DNA of 64,000 nucleotides, taken from positions 62,001-126,000 of the forward strand of contig NZ_WPHG01000006.1 of NCBI RefSeq assembly GCF_009742725.1, written 5' to 3'. The notes under the pieces are model-generated. The model had not been told where the DNA came from. It worked only from the letters and a program-made list of their open reading frames with translations, and made no database searches. The translations under genes and the position numbers were made by a program. Positions 38,343 to 48,128 of this stretch are shown here, one piece after another. Numbering within the stretch: position 1 is the first letter of the stretch; each line of letters begins with the position of its first letter. This stretch comes from Nitratireductor arenosus. Its GTDB lineage: Bacteria; Pseudomonadota; Alphaproteobacteria; Rhizobiales; Rhizobiaceae.

Positions 38343-38582
38343 CTACCCGTCCGTCTCTGGATCGAGGAGACGATGCAGGTGGACAATGAAATACCGCATA
38401 TGCGCGTTGTCGACGGTGGCTTGCGCCTTGGCCCGCCAAGCGGCTTCCGCGGCGTTGTAGTTCGGATAGACCCCGACGATGTCGAGCGATTCGAGATCGC
38501 GGAAATGGACGCCCTCGAGTGAATCGAGCTCACCGCCGAAGACCAGGTGCAAAAGCTGCTTCTCGCCGGTGTTCTCAGCCAT
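38343..38582 (-). CDS. DUF4170 domain protein
   Basis: Protein of 79 aa matching the DUF4170 pattern: LLHLVFGGELDSL near the start and AHMRYFIVHLHRLLDP at the end. Function unknown; conserved between cysQ and the acyltransferase in rhizobia. ATG 38582 gives the family-length product; two ATGs five and six codons upstream are possible. A 150-bp gap upstream holds a palindrome and short direct repeats. Confidence 0.82.
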   Translation of the reverse strand: MAENTGEKQLLHLVFGGELDSLEGVHFRDLESLDIVGVYPNYNAAEAAWRAKAQATVDNAHMRYFIVHLHRLLDPETDG

Positions 38583-38626
38583 TTCCCTGCCCGCCATCAT
38601 GTTCGAAATTCCGAATCTGCTTAAAT

Positions 38627-38737
38627 CATTCACGCCCGGATGGAAACACACGCTTTTCCGTTTACGTAAACCGCGTCGTGGTCCTGTTCCATTCACGCGC
38701 ACCGGTCAAACGGCGCCAGGCGCGCGTTCATTCACGC
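38627..38737. repeat. three short direct repeats CATTCACGC
   Basis: Identical 9-mers start at 38627, 38690 and 38729 in the gap between the DUF4170 and cysQ genes; the third enters the cysQ stop region. Spacing is 63 and 39 bp. Chance occurrence cannot be ruled out. Confidence 0.35.
38660..38671. promoter_or_regulatory. perfect 12-bp palindrome upstream of DUF4170 gene
   Basis: GTTTACGTAAAC is a perfect palindrome about 80 bp upstream of the DUF4170 start in an AT-richer patch. It may be an operator for the acyltransferase-waaA-lpxK part of the cluster. No regulator is identified. Confidence 0.35.
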
Positions 38738-39535
38738 GTGCTGCGTGTTTATGGTTTTCGCCAGCGCCCACAACAGGTCGCCGCTGCCGGCAACCAGCGT
38801 GCCATGGCGGACATCCGGCCGGCCATAGATCGGTGCTTGCCCGAATTCGTTCAAGATAAGGCCGCCCGCCTCCGACAGGATGAGGTCGGCGGCGGCCAGG
38901 TCCCAATCGTGCGAATTGGGGCTGACGAACGTGGCGTCGAGCCGGCCGCAGGCCAGAAGTGCGAGCCGGTAGGCGAGCGAGGGCACGTGGCCGGCGCGCT
39001 TGATGCCGGCGCTGAGCGGCTGGGCCACGGCGTCCACAAGCGCTTTCGGACCGCCAACCAGGGCGGCCTCACCGGGCTGCCTGACGGCGATGCCGCTTTC
39101 GCCCAGAAAGGCGCCATGCGCCTCCGTCGCCCAAAAGGTCTCGGACATGGCGGGACATTCGAGAACGCCGGCCAGCGGCTTGCCGTCCTCGATCACGGCG
39201 ATGCTCACGCACCACGTATCGCGGCCTTCCAGAAAGCCGCGCGTCCCGTCGATCGGATCAACGACGAAGGTCCGCCGGGCCGTCAGCCGCTCCGGCGAAT
39301 CCCGGGTCTCTTCGGAAAGCCAGCCATAATCCGGCCGTGCCGCGGTCAGGGTTTTGCGCAGGAAGCGGTCGACCTTGATATCGGCCTCGCTGACCGGCGA
39401 ACGGCCGCCCTTGAGCCAGACTTCCGGGTCCTTGCCGAAATAACCGAGCGCGATCCGGCCCGCCTCCGCCGCCGCCTCGCGGATCAGAGCCAGATCGGCG
39501 TCGTAGGCCCGGCTTCTGGGTTCAGTCTCCCGCAA
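38732..39535 (-). CDS. cysQ: inositol monophosphatase family / 3'(2'),5'-bisphosphate nucleotidase
   Basis: Phosphatase of 267 aa. Motifs of the lithium-sensitive family are present: LSEET near residue 73, DPIDGTRGFLEG near 93 (metal-binding aspartates), and WDLAAADLILSEAGG near 210. CysQ proteins hydrolyse 3'-phosphoadenosine 5'-phosphate left from sulfate activation. It overlaps the end of pmbA by 14 bp on the same strand. An inositol-phosphatase activity is the alternative. Confidence 0.85.
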   Translation of the reverse strand: MRETEPRSRAYDADLALIREAAAEAGRIALGYFGKDPEVWLKGGRSPVSEADIKVDRFLRKTLTAARPDYGWLSEETRDSPERLTARRTFVVDPIDGTRGFLEGRDTWCVSIAVIEDGKPLAGVLECPAMSETFWATEAHGAFLGESGIAVRQPGEAALVGGPKALVDAVAQPLSAGIKRAGHVPSLAYRLALLACGRLDATFVSPNSHDWDLAAADLILSEAGGLILNEFGQAPIYGRPDVRHGTLVAGSGDLLWALAKTINTQHA

Positions 39536-40865
39536 GCGTCATTCCTTCGATCAAGAGGGTCGGCGCCGCGGTGCCGAAATTGCGGTCGATGTCGTCGGCC
39601 GGGACCATGCGCATGAACATGTCCTTGAGATTGGACGCGATCGTGACTTCGGAAATCGGATGCGTCAGTTCGCCGTTTTCGATCAGAAACCCCGACGCAC
39701 CACGACTATATTCGCCCGTCACCATGTTGACGCCCTGCCCGAACACTTCGGTGACGTAAAATCCGGATCTGACCGACGCGATCAGCTCCTGCGGCGACAC
39801 CTCGCCGGGTTCGATCGCCAGATTGGTCGAGGCCGGTGTGACCGAGGAACCCGAGCGCACGCCGCGGCCATTGCTTCGAAGGCCGAGCTCGCGCGCGACC
39901 GAGGTCGACAAGAACCAGTGCGCAAGCACGCCCTTGTCGACCATCACCAACGCCTTGCCGGCGAGGCCTTCCCCGTCGAAGGGACGGGAGGAGGGTCCAC
40001 GCACGCGTCGCGGCTCGTCCGTCACACTGATCGCGGCTCCGGCCACCGCCTTGCCCATGTGCTCGCGCAAAAAGCTGGTCTTGCGGGCGACCGCCGCGCC
40101 ATTGATGGCGGCCGCCAGATGCGCGGCGATGCCCCGCGCGACGCGTGGATCGCAGACCACCGTGATCGGGCCACTCTTGGCTTTGCGCGCGCCGAGCCGG
40201 CGCACAGCGCGCTCGCCGGCCAGGCGCCCGATCTCCTCGGGTGCCTCGAGGTCGGAAAAATGCAACCGCGAGGAAAAATCGTAGTCGCGCTCCATCGCTG
40301 TGCCCTCGCCGGCGATCACGCTTGCCGCGCGCGAAAACCGGGTGGCGGCGTAATGCCCGAAAAATCCGTTCGAGGTCGCCAGGACCAGTCCGCCGAGACC
40401 GGCGCTGGCCGAGCTCCCGCCCGAATTGGTCACGCCTTTGACCGCGAGCGCCGCTTCCTCGGCCGCCAGCGCGTCGGCACGCAACTGTTCACTCGCCAGT
40501 TCCGTCGGGTCGAACAGATCGAGATCGGGCATATCGGTTGCAAGCTGCGCCGGCTCGGCGAGACCCTGAAAGGGATCTTCCGGCGAGGCCTTGGCCATGG
40601 CGACGGCGCGCTCGGCGAGTGCGGGAATATCGGCGCCGCTGCTGGCCGAAACGCTCGCCACGCGCCGGCCGACGAAAACCCGCAGCGCGACCGAATCGTT
40701 TTCCGACGAATCGGTCGATTCCACCTTGCCGAGCCGCACCGAGACGCTGGACGAGCGGCTGCGCATGACGACCGCGTCGGCCGCATCGGCCCCGGCGCGC
40801 GTGCCCGCCTCGACCAGTGCCGTGACGAGGTCGCCGAGCTTTTCAGTATTCATGCGGTCTGACAT
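39522..40865 (-). CDS. pmbA: TldD/PmbA family protein (PmbA/TldE subunit)
   Basis: Protein of 447 aa. The N-terminal part (SVSVRLGKVES, RVFVGRRVASVSAS) and the C-terminal part (ASTNLAIEPGEVS, GEYSRGASGFLIENGE) match PmbA. No HExxxH zinc motif is visible, as expected for PmbA, the inactive partner that forms a protease with zinc-bearing TldD. The pair matures peptides such as microcins and degrades unfolded peptides in other bacteria. ATG 40865 is used; an ATG at 40853 is possible. tldD is not in the window. Confidence 0.9.
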   Translation of the reverse strand: MSDRMNTEKLGDLVTALVEAGTRAGADAADAVVMRSRSSSVSVRLGKVESTDSSENDSVALRVFVGRRVASVSASSGADIPALAERAVAMAKASPEDPFQGLAEPAQLATDMPDLDLFDPTELASEQLRADALAAEEAALAVKGVTNSGGSSASAGLGGLVLATSNGFFGHYAATRFSRAASVIAGEGTAMERDYDFSSRLHFSDLEAPEEIGRLAGERAVRRLGARKAKSGPITVVCDPRVARGIAAHLAAAINGAAVARKTSFLREHMGKAVAGAAISVTDEPRRVRGPSSRPFDGEGLAGKALVMVDKGVLAHWFLSTSVARELGLRSNGRGVRSGSSVTPASTNLAIEPGEVSPQELIASVRSGFYVTEVFGQGVNMVTGEYSRGASGFLIENGELTHPISEVTIASNLKDMFMRMVPADDIDRNFGTAAPTLLIEGMTLAGD

Positions 40866-40997
40866 ACGTTATTTCCGGTGGAAAGCCTCGCCATGCGGGC
40901 AGGAGCGGCCGCGACGCGGACAGGTTCCATCTATTGCGCCGCAGGCTCATGTGCAATGGCGCGCATCGCCGCGCTCGAACGATTACCGGGGAGGCCC

Positions 40998-42815
40998 ATG
41001 GCTGCCGAAGGCGCGACATATTTCTCGCAAGCCCTCCTGCTTCTCGGCGGAGCCGTGATCGCGGCGCCGCTTTTCAAGCGGATCGGCCTGGCGACGGTAC
41101 TCGGCTATCTCGCCGCCGGCGTGGCGATCGGCCCGGTCGCGACCCTGATCGCGGGCGGTGAGGAATTGCTGCATGTCGCAGAGCTCGGGGTGGTGTTGTT
41201 GCTGTTCGTCATCGGGCTGGAACTCAAACCCTCGCGCCTTTGGGCGATGCGCCGCGACATTTTCGGCCTCGGGCTCTGCCAGGTGGTGGTCACGGGACTG
41301 GTTCTGAGCGCGGCCACGATGGTTTTCAGCGACCTGGCCTGGCAACCCGCCACCATCGTCGGCTTCGCGCTCGCCCTGTCGTCGACCGCCTTTGCCATGC
41401 AGCTTCTGGAGGAACGCGGCGACACCAACCGCCATTACGGCCAGACGTCGTTTTCGATCCTGCTGTTTCAGGATCTGGCGATCGTGCCGCTGCTGGCGCT
41501 GGTGCCCTTGTTTGCGCCCGGCGGCGGCGAGAGCGAACGCACCGGTCTCGAGCAGTTCGCAATCGCGGTTGTGGCGGTCGTCGCCCTGCTCGCCGCCGGC
41601 CGCTATCTGCTCAACCCCTTGTTTCGCATCATCGCCAATACCGGCGCCAAGGAAGCGATGATCGCAGCCGCCCTGTTCGTCGTGCTCGGCGCTGCCGCGC
41701 TGATGCAGTTCGCCGGCCTGTCGATGGCGATGGGCGCCTTCATCGCCGGCGTGATGCTGGCCGAATCGTCCTATCGCCACGAGCTCGAGGCCGATATCGA
41801 GCCGTTTCGCGGCATTCTGATCGCACTGTTCTTCATGGCAGTGGGCCTGTCGCTGCAGCTCGACGTCATTTTGGAAAACTGGCTGACGATCATCGTTTCC
41901 GTTCCCATTCTGATGGCGGTCAAAGGTATTTGTATCTATGCGCTGTGCCGGCTGTTCGGATCGCCGCATGCCTCCTCCGTACGGGTTAGCCTGCTGCTGC
42001 CGCAGGGTGGTGAATTCGGCTTCGTTATTTTCTCGGCCGCCGCGTCGGCCTCGATCTTTCCCGAGACCACCGCTTCCCTGCTGATCTCGATCGTGACCTT
42101 GTCCATGGTGCTGACGCCGATAGCGGCCGGGCTGTCGCGTTTCCTCATTCCCGCCGAGGAGGCGGAAACCATGGAGGAGGATTTCAACGGCGCCGGCTCC
42201 GACGTTCTGATGATCGGCTTTTCGCGCTTTGGCCAGATCGCCGCGCAAATCCTGCTGTCGGGCGGCCGCGACGTCACCATCATCGACCATTCCGCCAACC
42301 GGGTCCGCGCGGTGGAGAAATTCGGCTTCCGCATCTATTTCGGCGACGGCTGCCGCAAGGATGTGCTGGAGGCCGCAGGCATTCGCCATACCAAGATCGT
42401 CGCGGTCTGCACCAGGGAGAAGGAGACAACCGACCGGATCGTCGACCTGATCCAGATGGAGTACCCGCACGCCAAACTTTATGTGCGTTCCTACGATCGC
42501 ACGCATGCTCTCGAACTGCGCGCCAAGGGCGTCGACTACGAACTGCGCGAAACCTTCGAATCCGGACTTTTATTCGGTCGCCGGACCCTGGAGGCGCTGG
42601 GCTTCGACGAGGAGACCGTCGCCGGGATCGGCGAGGACGTTCGGCGGCGCGACGAGGAGCGCCTAGCAATCCAGGCAGTCGAGGGACTCTACGCCGGCAA
42701 CGACATGTTGAAGACGCGGACGATGACACCCGAACCTCTGGTCAAGCCGAGCCGGGAAGCCCGGCGCATCGACAAGGACACCGAGGCGACCGGCGACACC
42801 GAGCCCAACCGATAA
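40998..42815 (+). CDS. CPA2-family cation:proton antiporter with TrkA-N domain (KefB/C-like)
   Basis: Transporter of 605 aa. Twelve or so hydrophobic helices fill residues 1-395, with LGVVLLLFVIGLELKPSRLW typical of Kef antiporters. A cytoplasmic RCK/TrkA-N domain follows (VLMIGFSRFGQIAAQILLSGG near residue 403) and would bind NAD(H) or glutathione adducts. It likely exports potassium in exchange for protons during electrophile stress. ATG 40998 has GGGGAGG upstream; a longer open frame upstream gives an unlikely hydrophilic tail. A glutathione-binding role is inferred. Confidence 0.88.
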   Translation: MAAEGATYFSQALLLLGGAVIAAPLFKRIGLATVLGYLAAGVAIGPVATLIAGGEELLHVAELGVVLLLFVIGLELKPSRLWAMRRDIFGLGLCQVVVTGLVLSAATMVFSDLAWQPATIVGFALALSSTAFAMQLLEERGDTNRHYGQTSFSILLFQDLAIVPLLALVPLFAPGGGESERTGLEQFAIAVVAVVALLAAGRYLLNPLFRIIANTGAKEAMIAAALFVVLGAAALMQFAGLSMAMGAFIAGVMLAESSYRHELEADIEPFRGILIALFFMAVGLSLQLDVILENWLTIIVSVPILMAVKGICIYALCRLFGSPHASSVRVSLLLPQGGEFGFVIFSAAASASIFPETTASLLISIVTLSMVLTPIAAGLSRFLIPAEEAETMEEDFNGAGSDVLMIGFSRFGQIAAQILLSGGRDVTIIDHSANRVRAVEKFGFRIYFGDGCRKDVLEAAGIRHTKIVAVCTREKETTDRIVDLIQMEYPHAKLYVRSYDRTHALELRAKGVDYELRETFESGLLFGRRTLEALGFDEETVAGIGEDVRRRDEERLAIQAVEGLYAGNDMLKTRTMTPEPLVKPSREARRIDKDTEATGDTEPNR

Positions 42816-42880
42816 CGCCGACTTGTTGATATTCATGCTGGAGCCCAACCGGATGATCGCATTTTCGCCCGCCCGCGCCG

Positions 42881-42900
42881 GATCCGGCCCGGACCGGATC
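42881..42900. other. short inverted repeat between the antiporter and MATE genes
   Basis: GATCCGG and CCGGATC form a 7-bp stem with a 6-nt loop, within the 111-bp gap. There is no T run. The gap also contains a second copy of GAGCCCAACCG at 42841, the first being at the antiporter's 3' end. Possible transcript end of the antiporter gene. Confidence 0.3.
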
Positions 42901-42926
42901 GTCCCCACGCATCGGGCATATAAATC

Positions 42927-44366
42927 GTGACGGCCGAGACCGAAACGCAAACGACCGCCCAGGGGCAGGCCAAGTTCACCACCGGATCGACGATGCGTCA
43001 CGTCGTGGTGATGACGGCGACCGGTTCGGTCGGGCTGGTGTCGATCTTCCTCGTCGACGCTCTCAACCTGTTCTACATCTCCCTGCTCGGCGTCCAGGAA
43101 CTCGCCGCCGCGATCGGCTTCGCCTCGACGCTGATGTTCTTCACCGTTTCGGTAGGCATCGGACTGACGATCGCCACCTCGGCGCTGGTGTCGCGCGCCC
43201 TCGGGCGCGGCTCGCGCGGCGATGCCGCCGCCGCCGGCGGCGCCGCGCTCGTCTATATGGCCGCGACGCTTGGGCTGATGACCGCGATCGCCTGGCCATT
43301 CCTGCGCGAACTGGTCGCGCTTCTCGGCGCCGAGGGCAAGACCCTCGACATGGCGACGCGTTTTCTGCAGATCGTGCTGCCGTCGGCGCCGATCGTGGGC
43401 GTCGGCATGGCCCTGACGGGCGTCTTGCGCGGCACCGGCGACGCCCGCCGCGCCATGTACGTGACACTGACCAGCGGGTTCGCCGCCGCGATCCTCGATC
43501 CGCTGCTGATCTTCGGCTTCGGGCTCGGCCTCGACGGCGCGGCCATTTCCACGGTTTTATCGCGTATGGTGATGATCGTGGTCGGCCTGCACGGCGCCCA
43601 GGTCGTGCACGGACTGATCCGCTGGCCGGACCGCGCCCGCTTCATGGCGACCGCGCGACCGTTCTTCTCGATCGGCATTCCGGCCGTGCTCACCCAGATC
43701 GCGACACCGGTCGGCAATGCTTATGTGACCGGCGTCATTTCCCGCTTCGGCGACGAGGCGGTAGCCGGCTGGGCCATTATCGGCCGCCTGATCCCCGTCG
43801 CTTTCGGCGCGATTTTCTCGCTCTCCGGCGCGGTCGGCCCAATTCTCGGCCAGAACTACGGCGCCCGGCGTTTCGACCGGCTGTACGAGACCATGCGCAG
43901 CAGCCTGATCGTCACGGTGGTTTACGTGCTGTTCGCCTGGGCGTTGCTTGCGCTGTTACGCGAGCAGATCGCGGCTTTGTTCAACGCGCATGGCGGCGCG
44001 CGCGACCTGGTGGTGTTCTTCTGCCTGTTCGCGGCCGGCAGCTTCTTGTTCAACGGCGCCCTGTTCGTGGCCAATGCCGCCTTCAACAATCTCGGCTATC
44101 CGACCTATTCGACCGTCTTCAACTGGGGCCGCTCGACGCTTGGCGTCATCCCGTTCGTGTGGGCCGGGGCCCATTTCTACGGCGCCGAGGGCGTGATCGC
44201 CGGCTGGGGTCTGGGTGCGGTGATGTTCGGTCTGGCGGCAGTGGTCGTCTGTTTCAGGGTGGTGCGCCGGATCGCCGACGATCCGCCCGCCGAACCGCCC
44301 CTGCCTGGGCCGCCGCCGGCCGGCCAGTCGCCGTTTTCGACCGGCAAGGCCGCGACCGCCGGATAG
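42927..44366 (+). CDS. MATE-family multidrug/toxin exporter
   Basis: Membrane protein of 479 aa with about twelve hydrophobic helices in two similar halves, the MATE layout. Typical parts are LTGVLRGTGDARRAMYVTL near residue 165 and GAIFSLSGAVGPILGQNYGARRFDR near 290. It exports cationic or hydrophobic compounds using sodium or proton gradients. The GTG at 42927 is used but has no clear ribosome site; an ATG at 42993 is an alternative. It is convergent with the patatin gene, 6 bp apart. Confidence 0.88.
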   Translation: MTAETETQTTAQGQAKFTTGSTMRHVVVMTATGSVGLVSIFLVDALNLFYISLLGVQELAAAIGFASTLMFFTVSVGIGLTIATSALVSRALGRGSRGDAAAAGGAALVYMAATLGLMTAIAWPFLRELVALLGAEGKTLDMATRFLQIVLPSAPIVGVGMALTGVLRGTGDARRAMYVTLTSGFAAAILDPLLIFGFGLGLDGAAISTVLSRMVMIVVGLHGAQVVHGLIRWPDRARFMATARPFFSIGIPAVLTQIATPVGNAYVTGVISRFGDEAVAGWAIIGRLIPVAFGAIFSLSGAVGPILGQNYGARRFDRLYETMRSSLIVTVVYVLFAWALLALLREQIAALFNAHGGARDLVVFFCLFAAGSFLFNGALFVANAAFNNLGYPTYSTVFNWGRSTLGVIPFVWAGAHFYGAEGVIAGWGLGAVMFGLAAVVVCFRVVRRIADDPPAEPPLPGPPPAGQSPFSTGKAATAG

Positions 44367-44372
44367 AGCCAC

Positions 44373-45254
44373 CTACTCAGCCGGGATCTTCTCCAGAGCC
44401 GACACCGCCGCGTCCACGGCGCGCTTGAGTTCGTCCTTGATCGACACCGTGTCGGCCATGACGGCGTCGATCTTGAGGAAATCGAGCACCCGGAACCGCG
44501 ACACTGGCGGCCGCAGCAGGATCGCCGGTCGGGACGACTGCAGCTTCAGCGCGATGATCGACTGCATCATCAATTGCGTAGCACCGAACATCAGGTCGAT
44601 CGAGTTGGGCATCTTGGTGGCTTCGGGCGCCGGCGCGCCGACCACGTCGATGCCGATCACGATATCGGCCAGGCCCTCGACCAGGTCGAAAGGCACCGGA
44701 TTGTAGATGCCGCCATCGATCAAAATGCGCCCGTTACGCCGCACCGGCCGGAACACGGCAGGAATCGCCGCCGACGCGGCAAGCGCTGAGTTGAGTTCGC
44801 CGGTATCGAACACGGCCAGGTCGTGACGATAATAGTCTGTTGCCGTCACTTTGAGCGGTATCGACAGCTCCTCGAAGGTTGCTGGAATCGCGTCGGGCAG
44901 GAAGGATTTCAGAATGCGTTCGACATTGAACTGACTGACCCTGAAACCGCCGGACACGAACTCGGCGAAGCTGCCCGGTCGCGCCCGCCACATCCGCGTG
45001 GCGACCTCCGCGCGGCGCCCGAGGATGGAGCGCGCATAATCGTGGATGTCGCGGCCGCTCATACCTGCCGCCATGCCCGCGCCCATGATCGCGCCGATCG
45101 AGGAACCGCTGATCGCGCGCGGCCGGATGCCGAGTTCGTCGAGCGCCTCGATCACGTGGATATGGGCAAGGCCGCGTGCCCCGCCGCCACCGAAGGCGAC
45201 CGCGAAAGTCGGACCGCCGCCCGCGATGCCGCGTTGGTCCCCTTCATCCCGCAA
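44373..45254 (-). CDS. patatin-like phospholipase (RssA-like)
   Basis: Protein of 293 aa with a complete patatin dyad: oxyanion loop GGGGARGLAH near residue 24, nucleophile serine in SGSSIGAIMGAG near 51, and the aspartate in DGGIYNPVP near 177. It likely hydrolyses membrane lipids in the cytoplasm. The TTG start at 45254 has AAGGAGG 8 bp upstream and lies 3 bp after the M16 gene, which supports it over out-of-frame ATGs. Substrate unknown. Confidence 0.85.
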   Translation of the reverse strand: MRDEGDQRGIAGGGPTFAVAFGGGGARGLAHIHVIEALDELGIRPRAISGSSIGAIMGAGMAAGMSGRDIHDYARSILGRRAEVATRMWRARPGSFAEFVSGGFRVSQFNVERILKSFLPDAIPATFEELSIPLKVTATDYYRHDLAVFDTGELNSALAASAAIPAVFRPVRRNGRILIDGGIYNPVPFDLVEGLADIVIGIDVVGAPAPEATKMPNSIDLMFGATQLMMQSIIALKLQSSRPAILLRPPVSRFRVLDFLKIDAVMADTVSIKDELKRAVDAAVSALEKIPAE

Positions 45255-45257
45255 TGG

Positions 45258-46637
45258 TCAATCCTCCTTGTCGACGCCGACCGCCGGTCCGACGATCATC
45301 ACCGCCGGTTCGGCCAAGAGCAAGCGTTTGGCCGCCTTTTTTACCTCCGCCAGGCTCACCGCATCGATCAACGCCTCGCGTCGTTCGATATAGTCGATGC
45401 CGAGATCTTCCACCTGCAGATCAACCAGCGTGCGCGCGATCGCCATGGACGTGTCGAGATTGCCGATCGCATAGGCCCCTTTCACGTAGGCCTTGGCGTC
45501 GGCGAGTTCTTGTTCGGTCGGGCCGTTTTCAGCCATCTCCTCGACAACGGCACGGATGACCGCGAGCGTCTCGGCCGCGCGGTCGGCCCTGGTCGAGGTC
45601 CCGATCATCAGCGCGGAGGAATAGTCGCGGTTCACGATCCCCGACCCGATACCGTAGGCCAGGCCGCGCTTTTCGCGCACCTCGGTGAACAGCCTGGAAG
45701 AAAACGTGCCGCCACCCAGTACATGGTTCATCAAATAGGCGGCGAAGAATTCCGGATCGTCGCGCGCCATGCCGGGATAGGCAAGGCGCAACGAGGCCTG
45801 CGGCACGTCGAAGTCGAGCGCGATGCGCTGATTGAGCTTCGGCTCGACCTGCTTGACCGGCGCGAGCTGCGGCGCGGCCGGCAGCGCGCCGAACACCCGG
45901 TCGAGTTCGCCCTTGAGCGTTTCGGCATCGATCGCCCCGACCACGCCCACGACCAGATTGCCGCGCGCGAACAGCCGGCGGTGAAACACCGTCAGATCGT
46001 CGGCACTCAGGCCGGCCAGCGTTTCGGGCGTACCCTCGCTGCGACGCGCATAGGGATGCCCGCCGTATATCGCGCTCGTCCAGGCGATATCGGCGCGGGT
46101 TTCGGGATCGCGCTCGCGCGCCTTGAGCCGCGCGGTCGACTGGGCCCGGATACGCTGCAGAGGCTCGTCGTCGAAACGCGGCGTGTTGACGGCGAGCGCC
46201 AACAGCTCGAACGCCGCCGCCCGTTCCTCGGCGAGCATGCGCATCGAACCGTAAAACGCGTCGGCGCCCGAGTTGAACGACATTTCCGCGCCGCTGGCGT
46301 CGAGCCGATCCTGAAACGCCTTGCGCTCGAGATCGCCGGCACCTTCGTCGAACAGCCCGCTCATCAACTGGCCCAGACCTTCCTTTCCGGCCGGCTCCTG
46401 CGTGCTGCCGCCCTCGAAGGCGAAGCGGATCGAAATCAGCGGCACGGAATAGTCTTCCACCAGCCAGGCGGTGATGCCCTTGTCGCTGACCACTTTCTGG
46501 ATTTCGACCGCCGCCCGGGCGGGCGCGACCACGGTGAAGATGCTTATCAGCAGGGCGAGACAGGCGGCAAGGGCCATGGCCGGGCGCAACCCCGTCTTCG
46601 CAAGCATCGGCTTTTCCAGCGGACAAACAATGGTCAC
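45258..46637 (-). CDS. M16-family peptidase homologue, non-catalytic subunit
   Basis: Protein of 459 aa with a signal peptide ([23 protein letters not shown]) and the two-lobed M16 fold. The HxxEH zinc motif is absent: the matching place reads [13 protein letters not shown]. The C-terminal lobe keeps substrate-binding features. Such inactive members pair with a catalytic partner, the next gene upstream. GTG 46637 overlaps that gene's stop (GTGA) and has AGGAGG 7 bp upstream; an internal ATG at 46607 would give a more typical signal peptide. Confidence 0.85.
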   Translation of the reverse strand: MTIVCPLEKPMLAKTGLRPAMALAACLALLISIFTVVAPARAAVEIQKVVSDKGITAWLVEDYSVPLISIRFAFEGGSTQEPAGKEGLGQLMSGLFDEGAGDLERKAFQDRLDASGAEMSFNSGADAFYGSMRMLAEERAAAFELLALAVNTPRFDDEPLQRIRAQSTARLKARERDPETRADIAWTSAIYGGHPYARRSEGTPETLAGLSADDLTVFHRRLFARGNLVVGVVGAIDAETLKGELDRVFGALPAAPQLAPVKQVEPKLNQRIALDFDVPQASLRLAYPGMARDDPEFFAAYLMNHVLGGGTFSSRLFTEVREKRGLAYGIGSGIVNRDYSSALMIGTSTRADRAAETLAVIRAVVEEMAENGPTEQELADAKAYVKGAYAIGNLDTSMAIARTLVDLQVEDLGIDYIERREALIDAVSLAEVKKAAKRLLLAEPAVMIVGPAVGVDKED

Positions 46638-48022
46638 GGGCGCGCCTCCTCGATCGGCAACAGATAGCCGGCCACCGACCGGTCGGGAACGAGATAGCGC
46701 CGCGCGACATCCCGGAGCTGTTCAGCGGTGACGGCTTCGATCCGCTCGGGCCATTTCTTGATATCCTCGATGGTGCCGCCCGTGGTCAGGGTCGCGCCAT
46801 AGATATGGGCCATGCCGCGCTGGCTGTCGCGCGCAAAGATCAGCGAACGTACATAACGCTTCTTGGCGGCGGCGAGTTCGTCCTCGCTCACCCCCTCCTC
46901 GGCGATCCGCGCGATCTCGGCGTCCAGCGCCTTCTCGACCTCCGCGATCGTCGCGCCGCCGCGCGGCCGGCCGTAAATCTCGAAGCTGGTGTCGTCGAGG
47001 GCGTCCGACTGGTAATAGGCTCCCACCGAGGACGCGATACCCTGTTCGACCACGAGCGCCTCATAGGCGCGGCTGCGTACGCCGCCGCCGAGAATTTCCG
47101 ACAGCAGATCGAGCGCCTCGGCCTCCCCGGAGGCGCCGGTCGCGTAGGACGGCATCACCCACGCCTTGCGGAAGGAGGGCTGCGACACGCGCGGGTCGTT
47201 CAGCGTCACCGTACGCCGGGTATTCTGCTCCGGCTCGCGCGGGCGCAGCCGCGGCGGCAGCGCCGGGCCGCGCGCCACCATGCCGTAAGTCTGTTCGGCA
47301 AGGGTACGCACGCGTTCGGCGGTCACGTCGCCTGCAACCACCAGCACCGCGTTGTTGGGCGCGTAATAGCGTTCGTAAAAGGCGATCGCGTCGGCCCGGT
47401 TCAGCGCCTCGATCTCGTGCATCCAGCCGATCACGGGAACGCCGTAGGGATGGTTCTGGTACAGCGTGGCGTTGACCTCCTCGCCGAGCAGGCCGCCCGG
47501 TTCGTTCTCCACCCGCGAGCCGCGCTCTTCCAGGATGACATCGCGTTCCGGCGCGATCACCGCCTCGGTCAGGACGAGATTGCGCATCCGGTCGGCCTCA
47601 TAGGCCATCATCGTCTCAAGCGCATCGGGCGTCACCTGCTGGAAATAGGCGGTGTAATCATAGGAGGTGAAGGCGTTTTCCTGGCCGCCGATCTCCGCGA
47701 CGCGGCGTGAGAATTCGCCCGGCGCGTGATTGGTCGTGCCCTTGAACATCAGATGTTCGAAGAAATGGGCGATACCGGACTTGCCCGGCGCCTCGTCGGC
47801 GCTGCCGACCTTGTACCACAACATATGCGTGACGATCGGCGCCCGGTGATCGGGTATGACGACGATCTCGAGCCCGTTGTCGAGCACGAACCGGCTGACC
47901 GTCGATTTCGCATCCGCCTCTTGACCGGGTGCGGACGGCGCGGCGACGGCGGTGGAAAACATGATCGCGCCCGACATGACGGCGATAGCCGCCATTCGAA
48001 AACGGAACCGGACGTCTGGCAT
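46634..48022 (-). CDS. M16-family zinc metallopeptidase, catalytic subunit
   Basis: Peptidase of 462 aa, with signal peptide [20 protein letters not shown] onward. The zinc motif [11 protein letters not shown] (HxxEH) is near residue 86, and the distal Glu follows about 75 residues later in the EEV region. Pitrilysin-type enzyme in the periplasm or envelope, forming a heterodimer with the downstream non-catalytic homologue. ATG 48022 has GAGGTG 8 bp upstream. Pairs of this kind are common next to ileS/rsmD in alphaproteobacteria; the substrate is unknown. Confidence 0.92.
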   Translation of the reverse strand: MPDVRFRFRMAAIAVMSGAIMFSTAVAAPSAPGQEADAKSTVSRFVLDNGLEIVVIPDHRAPIVTHMLWYKVGSADEAPGKSGIAHFFEHLMFKGTTNHAPGEFSRRVAEIGGQENAFTSYDYTAYFQQVTPDALETMMAYEADRMRNLVLTEAVIAPERDVILEERGSRVENEPGGLLGEEVNATLYQNHPYGVPVIGWMHEIEALNRADAIAFYERYYAPNNAVLVVAGDVTAERVRTLAEQTYGMVARGPALPPRLRPREPEQNTRRTVTLNDPRVSQPSFRKAWVMPSYATGASGEAEALDLLSEILGGGVRSRAYEALVVEQGIASSVGAYYQSDALDDTSFEIYGRPRGGATIAEVEKALDAEIARIAEEGVSEDELAAAKKRYVRSLIFARDSQRGMAHIYGATLTTGGTIEDIKKWPERIEAVTAEQLRDVARRYLVPDRSVAGYLLPIEEARP

Positions 48023-48128
48023 GGTGAATCACCTCGGTAGTGGACATGTCCCGCGCAGCGTAACGCAACGCGGCTATGGTCTGAACGCAAGCACCGATGA
48101 ACTCTTCGGCATTGCCCGCGCAAGGCGC

